A stretch of 42,853 nucleotides of DNA, from contig SZPG01000029.1 in the NCBI GenBank assembly GCA_030263595.1, forward strand, positions 1 to 42,853, written 5' to 3'. The DNA comes from Chloroflexi bacterium CFX6. GTDB taxonomy: Bacteria; Chloroflexota; Anaerolineae; Anaerolineales; Villigracilaceae. Shown here piece after piece: positions 31,573-38,092 of the stretch; within the stretch, counting starts at the first letter, position 1; every line of letters begins with the position of its first letter. Both the position numbers and the translations under genes were made by a program. The notes under the pieces were generated by a model. The model was not told where the DNA came from, ran no database searches, and was given only the letters and a program-made list of their open reading frames with translations.

Positions 31573-32892
31573 TTACGAGCCTCCCACACACACGGGGTAT
31601 AGCGCCTCCTTGGGCACGGTCATTGCCTGTGGACTTAAGATTTCCTGTCCGTTGTCGAAGACATCAAACAGGGTTTCGCCGCGCGTTGTTGCGATGTACA
31701 TGGTAAATGCATCTGGTAACGCGCCGCCGACTGGCAGATTGAGCGAAGGTCCGGCGGCTTTAGCCGACTTATCTACAAGGAGACCGCGCCCAACCATGAC
31801 TGTGACCACGCCCCTTACGCGAGTGACAGCAACCTGCTCCGGACCCCGAATGATCTCTGCATCTGGTCCTTTCGCGACTACCTGAGTCCACGCATCGCCC
31901 GATGGCAGGGCGATCCCGAATAGACGGTCAATGCCGGGCAGGGCGCTCCCATCCACGGACATATCGAGCCCGGTTTCGGGGTTTTCATCGAGATCGAGAT
32001 ACAGGTAAAGCGTGAATTCCTGTACGGTCTCCGGCGATTCAGCAAAAGTTAGAATGAACCCCGTCGGTATCGGCTTTGATGACTCGAAAGGAGCAACCAT
32101 GCCAGCCTCAACGGAAAGCAAATCGAGTCCGGCGCAAGGGATGGGTTCGCCGGAGTCGTTGAAGCAATCCGATCCCGCGTCGGAGGCTTTGAATGTTGGA
32201 ACCTGACAGGCAGTGGGCGATGGCTTGGGCGTAAAAGTTGGAAGCGCCTGCACCGTGACGGGTCCGATGGAAAGGAGGGTGAACGAGTTGACGACCGTGT
32301 TGTAGAGGAGATTGAGCTTCGCGAAGTTCTCATCGTGCTCGTCCCACGGCACAAAGATCAACTCGTAACGGCGGTCTTCATGGACCAACAGCACATTTCG
32401 GGAGGAAGCCACACCAGCCAGTCCCTCCAGCACGACCGCCTCCTCACCTCCCATGGATAGGTTTGTTCGCCGAATCTCGATGCCCGGAATCTCAGCCTGA
32501 GCATCGGCGACGATCTCATCGGCGATCTCACCGACGGTGCGTCCGCCAGCGTCTTCCACTTCGATGATCAGATTCGTATTATGACATCCCATCGTTGGAC
32601 CTTCGGGGACGAGGCAAACCGTAGTCGGATGGGTCTCTATTTCGATATAGCCTTCCGGGTACAGCAGGCAGTAACCCACCGCCTCCCTGATCAGCAGTTT
32701 TGTGCCTTCCACCGGCTCGGGACAGGTTGGCTCAGGCATATTGGTTGGAAGCGCTTGCATCGTTGCGGCGGGGACGACAGTCGTTGCCTGATCCGAAGAG
32801 GACAGTTGAGTTGGGCTGATGCCTGTTGGTGAAGCACAGGCTGACAAAGCCAGCGCTGCGACCAGCATAAGCAGAAAAAGGTTTCTTTTCAT
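31573..32892 (-). CDS. Large lipoprotein of unknown function
   Basis: The 439-residue protein has lipoprotein signal MKRNLFLLMLVAALALSAC (Cys19), a Ser/Thr linker, a first domain (about 65-215; YCLLYPEGYIEIE, YNTVVNSFTLL) and a second linker (TFTPKPSPT). A C-terminal beta-rich domain (about 260-430) follows, with LYLYLDLDENPETGLD and FGIALPSGDAW, reminiscent of carbohydrate-binding or calcium-binding surface modules. No family is assigned. CPEPVEG at residues 57-63 derives from a short dispersed repeat. It is the last gene of the operon starting with the delta-60/LVIVD protein; RBS GGAGAG precedes the start. Confidence 0.8.
   Translation of the reverse strand: MKRNLFLLMLVAALALSACASPTGISPTQLSSSDQATTVVPAATMQALPTNMPEPTCPEPVEGTKLLIREAVGYCLLYPEGYIEIETHPTTVCLVPEGPTMGCHNTNLIIEVEDAGGRTVGEIADEIVADAQAEIPGIEIRRTNLSMGGEEAVVLEGLAGVASSRNVLLVHEDRRYELIFVPWDEHDENFAKLNLLYNTVVNSFTLLSIGPVTVQALPTFTPKPSPTACQVPTFKASDAGSDCFNDSGEPIPCAGLDLLSVEAGMVAPFESSKPIPTGFILTFAESPETVQEFTLYLYLDLDENPETGLDMSVDGSALPGIDRLFGIALPSGDAWTQVVAKGPDAEIIRGPEQVAVTRVRGVVTVMVGRGLLVDKSAKAAGPSLNLPVGGALPDAFTMYIATTRGETLFDVFDNGQEILSPQAMTVPKEALYPVCVGGS
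32704..32726. repeat. Short dispersed repeat translated as CPEPVEG
   Basis: The stretch GCCTTCCACCGGCTCGGGAC is a diverged version of the repeat core CCTTCGACAGGCTCAGGAC and is read in frame within the lipoprotein ORF. A relative with the same core lies at 7594-7620 in the AMP ligase. Identity with a known family is from recall. Confidence 0.5.
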
Positions 32893-32965
32893 GTTTCACT
32901 CTCCAATAAGTAACAACAGCTGTATGGAACAAATCGAGTGTCTTTGGTGTTGCACACCTGCGCCG

Positions 32966-33388
32966 CTAGTAGTTATAGAGGCTGAGGGCGAACACCGCGA
33001 CCGTTGTAAGCAAGACATAGGCAAAGAGAATACCCGCTCCAAATAAAAGAAGCGCGCCTCCTTTTGGATGTCTGCGGCTCAATCGGTCCCCCAGGGCAAC
33101 GATCACGCCGAGGACGATATTGAATATGGGCGATCCAAGACCAACGATGAGAAAAGGAATCGCCGGATTTAGATCCAGCCGCGGGATGCTCATGATGATT
33201 CCCGTCAAACCGAGGGTCAGGCTCAGGAAGAGGAACGTGAGCAGGACACCGGCGGCAAAACCGAGGCGATATTTTTTCGTCAACCAGGCGCACAGGAAGA
33301 TCACCCCCAGCGCCGCGACCAGAATGGAAATCAACAACACTCCCTCAGACCAATACCAGACCTTGAATCGGGTTGGCGCGAAGAACAT
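32966..33388 (-). CDS. Four-helix membrane protein of unknown function
   Basis: The 140-residue hydrophobic protein has four predicted transmembrane segments (about 18-36, 44-66, 75-98, 112-135), joined by short loops with charged ends (LTKKYR, GDRLSRRHPKGG). No catalytic or binding motif was recognised. It sits between a DUF4190-like membrane protein (31 bp upstream) and a lipoprotein (73 bp downstream) in a minus-strand operon. Its ribosome-binding site is weak. Confidence 0.75.
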   Translation of the reverse strand: MFFAPTRFKVWYWSEGVLLISILVAALGVIFLCAWLTKKYRLGFAAGVLLTFLFLSLTLGLTGIIMSIPRLDLNPAIPFLIVGLGSPIFNIVLGVIVALGDRLSRRHPKGGALLLFGAGILFAYVLLTTVAVFALSLYNY

Positions 33389-33419
33389 TATTCTGAAGAA
33401 GGCGGAGAAATAACCCGGG

Positions 33420-33782
33420 TCAGCGCAGGGAAAACAACATGCCCAGTATGAAATAGAGGGCGATCAATACTCGAAAGAGGATCCAACCGCCGCCGATCAA
33501 AATGCCGATCCAGGCGAACAGCCTGCCTTTCTCCGTACCGCCTTTCCTCCTGATCTCTCTGAGCGCGAGGATGCCGGTGACCAGCGACACAAGGGTGGAA
33601 AGATTGCCAATCGAACGTGAAAAGGTCAGAAGGATGTTGATGGGGCTCGATTCCTCCGGCAGGTTTCCCGGGGACGGTGGAAATATCAACAGAAACAGTA
33701 ATGGACTGAGAGCGAAGAGGCCCAATAGCCCGCTCGCAAAACTAGCGATTGCCAAACGATTTGTTTTGATTGTGGTTTCCAT
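33420..33782 (-). CDS. DUF4190-like small membrane protein
   Basis: The 120-residue protein opens with TNRLAIASFASGLLGLFALS, as in DUF4190-type membrane proteins. It has about three hydrophobic segments (10-35, 58-75, 88-115) and the LREIRRKGGTEKGRLFAWIG turn (ALREIRR-x-GGxxGRxxAxxG is typical of the family). Function is unknown. It lies 27 bp after the large delta-60/LVIVD lipoprotein gene, in the same operon as another small membrane protein and a lipoprotein. Confidence 0.8.
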   Translation of the reverse strand: METTIKTNRLAIASFASGLLGLFALSPLLFLLIFPPSPGNLPEESSPINILLTFSRSIGNLSTLVSLVTGILALREIRRKGGTEKGRLFAWIGILIGGGWILFRVLIALYFILGMLFSLR

Positions 33783-33809
33783 CGGTTATTCTCCTGGATC
33801 CGGCATTTC

Positions 33810-36800
33810 CTATTTTTCGACCTGCACGATCACCAAGCCTGCATCCCCGGCGGCAAGGTACAACAGATCGCCGTCGAGGGTAAAGTCGTTGACCGGGAAC
33901 GGGAATTGCCCTGAAAGATATGGTTGTGTCCTGTCGCTGACGTTCAGCGCCAGAATGCCCTTGTCGTATGCCATCATGTAAATCGTATCGCCCGCCGCAA
34001 CCATTTTGATGACGATCTCGATGTCAGTCAATTCGAACGCGCCAGCCTGAACTGGATGAGCCGGGTCCGAGATGTCCACCGCATACAGGGTCGTATGATC
34101 GGTCCGTTTGTAGAGCGGAGCGAGGTAAACGGTGTTGCCGAAGATGACCATTTTCGGCTCACCGAAAGGCGACGGAAAATCCAGCCCGCCCATCTCGATC
34201 GGGTTGAATGGGTCGCTGACGTCATAGACGCGTAAACGCGGCTCGCCAAAGGCAATCAAATGCTTACCTGTTACAGCCATTGCGGAGACTGTGAAACCCT
34301 CCATTGGAATCCTGCCGACCAGCGCCGGTTTATTAGGATCGCTCACGTCAACGATGCCGATCCCGCCGCCGATTCGCAAGCCATCAGGAGTATTCGTCAA
34401 CAACCCTGTATAAAGCACGCTCCCAACCAGGACTGGCGGGGGCCAGTAGAACACGCCCTCCTGATTGTCCACGCCGATATCCCCCAAAGCCATGCGAGGA
34501 TGGATCGGATCGCTAATGTCAATTGGAATTGATCCCATCCCGAACAGCCTCGCCCCTCGGACGTAGAGCCCCTCGAATATGGAGGGCTCCGGGGCTCCCA
34601 GATCAAGCCCCTCACCGTTCAACAATATTGGGGATGGGCTTGTCACATCCAGCACGTGCAGTCTTTGCATTCGGTTCCTGCCGTCTGTCGTCACCAGATA
34701 GGCAATTCCCTGATTGACCGCCACCCGTCCTGCCGCGATGAAACCATCGGAGGGCGCCAATTCACCGGTGAGGGCGATGTTTGCCGGGTCGCTGACGTTG
34801 TAAATCTCCAAGCCGCGTTCACTTGTGGCGGCAAGCGTGTCACCCTCCACTGTGAAGCGATTGAAACAACTCTGCGGCGGATCGAAAGTCAATGGATCCC
34901 GCGGCAAGGCTGGATCCGTAACGTCAACTATTTTGAGTCCGGCGGGACACCCCCCATGTGGAAACGCCCTGCCCAACAGGAAAAGCGCGCCATTGGTCGC
35001 CTTGATATCCCCGCCGACCGACATTTCCCGGCGGGTGACTTGTCGCGGGTTTGCTGGATCTTTTACATCGAATACGAGCAACGCATCCTTGGTCCCGGGA
35101 ATCTGGTTATTCCCCACAACGAAGGCAAGATCCCTCTCGACGGCAATCTGGTAACTCCAGGCATCCTCCAATGCGATCTGGCTGAGCACCTGGGTGCGAT
35201 GGATCAATTGCAACGCGCCCGGCGCAGCCGCGTTGTTCGGGGATCCCCCGCCATTGACAAGATAGAGAATTTCTCCGCCGACCGCCATTGCGGCTGTTCC
35301 AGTGAGATCGAGTTGTGACGCTTTGGCAGGATGCGCCGGGTCGCTGACATCAATGGCGATCAACGTTGGCTCGATGCCTGCGGCGAACGTGTAGATAAAG
35401 TCTTCGGTCGCGAGCAGGTCACCGGAGACTCCGCTCAATGCCCCGACCTGCGCGGGTCGAGCGGGATCGCTGACATCGTAGATCAATAACTCAGTTCCGG
35501 CCCGCACGTAAGCCATGGTTGATTGCGATGCGATTGCCCCAACCAAATCGGACAACACGTCGCTCTGCCACAACCATCGCGGCGAAGACGGATCGCTGAT
35601 GTCAACGGTGACGAAGCGCGCGCCGACGCCAAGATAGACGGTATCCCCGTCAATGGCGACCGCGTCGAACTTACCCCCGGTCTGCCCCACAACCTTGAAC
35701 TTGATCTCCGCTGGAGGCTGGTCAGGGGGCGCATCTGTATCGGCGGAGGTTGGCGGAGGCGCGGCTGGGGTTGCGAATGGGGCTTCGAGGTCATAGCGCA
35801 ACAGCGCGAACTCCATGTCGCTGCCGTTGAAACTCGATCCCGCCACGATGACCTTGCCGTCCGGCTGAACGGCAATAGCCGAAGCCATGTCCTGGATGCC
35901 GCCAATGGACGTGGCGATCATTCCGTCGCCGCCCAAGGTCGTGTCCAATGAACCGTCTTTGTTGTAGCGCGCCAGGGCAAAGACCATACTGTCGGCGGTT
36001 TGCCTCAGTAGCCCTGCCACCAGGATTCTGCCCTCCAGATCGAGCGAGAGGGCAGCGCCGACGTCATTGTCGCCGAAATCTTCTGTCGCCAATCCGTCCT
36101 TACCGAAAGTCTCGTCCAGCGAGCCATCCTCCTTATAACGCGTCACCCCATAACCGCCAGTGAGAACCAGTATCCCGCCATCCGGTTGGAGGACGAGTCT
36201 CCCGCCGCCCTGTCCAAAGGTCAACTCCAGCGCGCCCTCGCGGCTAAAGCGCGCCAGCGTGGAACCCGCCGACGCGAGGATTTTTCCATCCGGTTGGATC
36301 ACGATGTCGCCGCTCCAGTCATCGCCGAAGTCGGCAATTACCTTCCCTCCGTCCCCGAACGAAGCGTCCAACGAACCGTCACTGTGAAAGCGCGCTAAAA
36401 CAAAATCGAAATTGTTACCATTAAAACTGCGCCCTGAGATGAGTATCCTGCCGTCGGGCTGAATAGCGAGCGAATAACAATAGTCGTCGCTGTTTCCGAA
36501 ATCGGCAGTCACTTTTCCATTGTCGCCAAAGGTTTCATCGAACGATCCGTCGGAATTGAATTGCAGGAGCATACAGGATGTATCGCTGCCGTTATGCTCC
36601 TGCCCGGCTACGACGATCCTGCCATCCGGTCGGAGCGCCACTGCGGCGAGTCCGCCCTTGTAGGAACTGCCGAAGTCGGTGGTCACTTTCCCATCCGCGC
36701 CGAAACTCGTGTCGAGCGAACCGTCGCTGTTGTAACGCGCCAGAGCGAAACCATTGAATTCACCGCCATACCCTGCCATGATTATCCTGCCATCCGGCTG

Positions 36801-37001
36801 GAGCGCGACGGTATTGCCAAAGTCATTGCCGTGATCGAAGTCGGTAATCACGATTCCCCCCGTTCCGAAGGATTGATCCAGGGCTCCAGTGGCAGGCATG
36901 GGCGAAGGAAGAGCCGTGGACGGCGCGGCGGCGCAGGCTGTCAGAAGGAGGACGATCCCTGAGATAAGATTCAAAAATCTGCGGAGGGATTTGCGAGACA
37001 T
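33810..37001 (-). CDS. Giant surface lipoprotein with delta-60 and LVIVD repeats
   Basis: The 1063-residue protein has signal peptide ending LLLTAC (Cys23). Residues about 40-410 hold tandem delta-60 repeats, each with FGxxGKVxxDFG...ALQPDGRIxVAG...LARYNSDGSLDxSFG spacing. After a Pro-rich linker (about 415-435), residues about 440-1060 hold LVIVD-type repeats (xxVYDVSDPAxPxxxG) arranged as a probable beta-propeller. Both repeat types occur in large extracellular proteins of unclear role, possibly adhesion or scaffold functions. It is the first gene of a four-gene minus-strand operon. No domain with enzymatic motifs was seen. Confidence 0.9.
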   Translation of the reverse strand: MSRKSLRRFLNLISGIVLLLTACAAAPSTALPSPMPATGALDQSFGTGGIVITDFDHGNDFGNTVALQPDGRIIMAGYGGEFNGFALARYNSDGSLDTSFGADGKVTTDFGSSYKGGLAAVALRPDGRIVVAGQEHNGSDTSCMLLQFNSDGSFDETFGDNGKVTADFGNSDDYCYSLAIQPDGRILISGRSFNGNNFDFVLARFHSDGSLDASFGDGGKVIADFGDDWSGDIVIQPDGKILASAGSTLARFSREGALELTFGQGGGRLVLQPDGGILVLTGGYGVTRYKEDGSLDETFGKDGLATEDFGDNDVGAALSLDLEGRILVAGLLRQTADSMVFALARYNKDGSLDTTLGGDGMIATSIGGIQDMASAIAVQPDGKVIVAGSSFNGSDMEFALLRYDLEAPFATPAAPPPTSADTDAPPDQPPAEIKFKVVGQTGGKFDAVAIDGDTVYLGVGARFVTVDISDPSSPRWLWQSDVLSDLVGAIASQSTMAYVRAGTELLIYDVSDPARPAQVGALSGVSGDLLATEDFIYTFAAGIEPTLIAIDVSDPAHPAKASQLDLTGTAAMAVGGEILYLVNGGGSPNNAAAPGALQLIHRTQVLSQIALEDAWSYQIAVERDLAFVVGNNQIPGTKDALLVFDVKDPANPRQVTRREMSVGGDIKATNGALFLLGRAFPHGGCPAGLKIVDVTDPALPRDPLTFDPPQSCFNRFTVEGDTLAATSERGLEIYNVSDPANIALTGELAPSDGFIAAGRVAVNQGIAYLVTTDGRNRMQRLHVLDVTSPSPILLNGEGLDLGAPEPSIFEGLYVRGARLFGMGSIPIDISDPIHPRMALGDIGVDNQEGVFYWPPPVLVGSVLYTGLLTNTPDGLRIGGGIGIVDVSDPNKPALVGRIPMEGFTVSAMAVTGKHLIAFGEPRLRVYDVSDPFNPIEMGGLDFPSPFGEPKMVIFGNTVYLAPLYKRTDHTTLYAVDISDPAHPVQAGAFELTDIEIVIKMVAAGDTIYMMAYDKGILALNVSDRTQPYLSGQFPFPVNDFTLDGDLLYLAAGDAGLVIVQVEK

Positions 37002-37251
37002 TGCATTCTCCTTGGTGAATCTCGACCAATTCGACCAAACTACACTGATCGCTTAGTAGAATTACATCACCAATGGACTGCCAAATCCAGATAAGGAACT
37101 GCCAAAAACCGCCAACTTTATCGGCGGCATTCGACATCCCGGCGAGCCTGTGCGAAATACAAACGGAGCAGGGTAAGTTTCGTCAGGCGCGCTGGACGAA
37201 TCAGCGGCTCCGAACGTCGAAGGATTTACAGCCATCCTGCTCCGACCGGCT

Positions 37252-37257
37252 TATAAT
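37252..37257 (+). promoter_or_regulatory. -10 box of the PCMT-like gene
   Basis: TATAAT lies 22 nt before ATG 37280. A TTTACA upstream (37225-37230) is spaced 21 bp, too far for a standard -35, so only the -10 is supported. It excludes longer in-frame starts. Confidence 0.5.
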
Positions 37258-37279
37258 CCGAAGCAGGACGAACAGGCTT

Positions 37280-38092
37280 ATGTATCGGTTTGGATTTGCG
37301 CGAATCATTATCGCTTCGATGTTGACCGTTCTGCCAGCCGCCTGCGGACCCCGTCAGGCTCCGGTTCAACCTGCCCCGCCTTCGATCCCCGTCACGACGC
37401 CCGCCGCTTCGTCCATAGAAGAGGATGCCTTCACGCAGGCTCGGCTTGAGTTGGTCGGGAAGGATATCGAACGCGCGGGCATTACGAACGAGGACGTCCT
37501 GCGCGCCATGCGGACGGTTCCCCGCCACAAATTCGTCCCCGCTCGATACCTCGATCAGGCGTACGACAACCACCCGCTCCCCATCGGATACGGTCAGACC
37601 ATCTCACAGCCGTTCATCGTGGCGTGGATGACCGAACTTCTCGAATTGCAGCCCGGCGAAAAGGTTCTGGAGATCGGCACGGGATCGGGCTATCAAGCCG
37701 CCGTCCTTGCGGAGTTGGGCTACGTGGAGGTTTATTCCATCGAGATCGTCCCCGAACTGGCGGAACGCTCAGCGGCAGTGTTAAAGGAATTGGGATACGA
37801 CGAGGTCAAGGTCAAACAGGAGGATGGTTATTACGGCTGGGCGGAATACGCGCCCTTCGACGCCATCATCGTCACCGCCGCGCCGGATCATCTGCCCGGT
37901 CCGCTTGCCGATCAACTGGCGGAGGGCGGACGCATCGTCATTCCCATCGGGCCGCCGGGCTGGTATCAGAGTCTGTGGAAGTTCGTCAAGGAAGACGGGG
38001 ATTTGAAAGCCTATAACATGGGCGGCGTGGCGTTCGTGCCGTTCACGGGTCCCGGCGTCGAGGAACATCAGGGCGAGCCGCCAGCGCCGTGA
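37280..38092 (+). CDS. Protein-L-isoaspartate O-methyltransferase-like, with lipoprotein signal
   Basis: The 270-residue protein has the full PCMT core: AMRTVPRHKFVP, AYDNHPLPIGYGQTISQPF, SAM motif VLEIGTGSGYQAAVLAELG, VYSIEIVPEL, DGYYGWAEYAPFDAIIVTAA, and GGRIVIPIG. PCMT repairs isoaspartyl residues in aged proteins using SAM. Unusually, it begins with MYRFGFARIIIASMLTVLPA followed by Cys22, a credible lipoprotein signal, and then a Pro-rich linker. An extracellular SAM-dependent enzyme is puzzling. The start at 37280 is supported by TATAAT at 37252-37257. Its 3' end overlaps the convergent spermine-synthase-like gene by 50 bp. Confidence 0.88.
   Translation: MYRFGFARIIIASMLTVLPAACGPRQAPVQPAPPSIPVTTPAASSIEEDAFTQARLELVGKDIERAGITNEDVLRAMRTVPRHKFVPARYLDQAYDNHPLPIGYGQTISQPFIVAWMTELLELQPGEKVLEIGTGSGYQAAVLAELGYVEVYSIEIVPELAERSAAVLKELGYDEVKVKQEDGYYGWAEYAPFDAIIVTAAPDHLPGPLADQLAEGGRIVIPIGPPGWYQSLWKFVKEDGDLKAYNMGGVAFVPFTGPGVEEHQGEPPAP

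Noticed and set aside
31271..31591. Minus-strand frame across the tRNA-Asp
   Set aside because: It is antisense to the tRNA; the translated GPDGIRTRDLGLDRAA-type string is a known spurious protein product of tRNA antisense.
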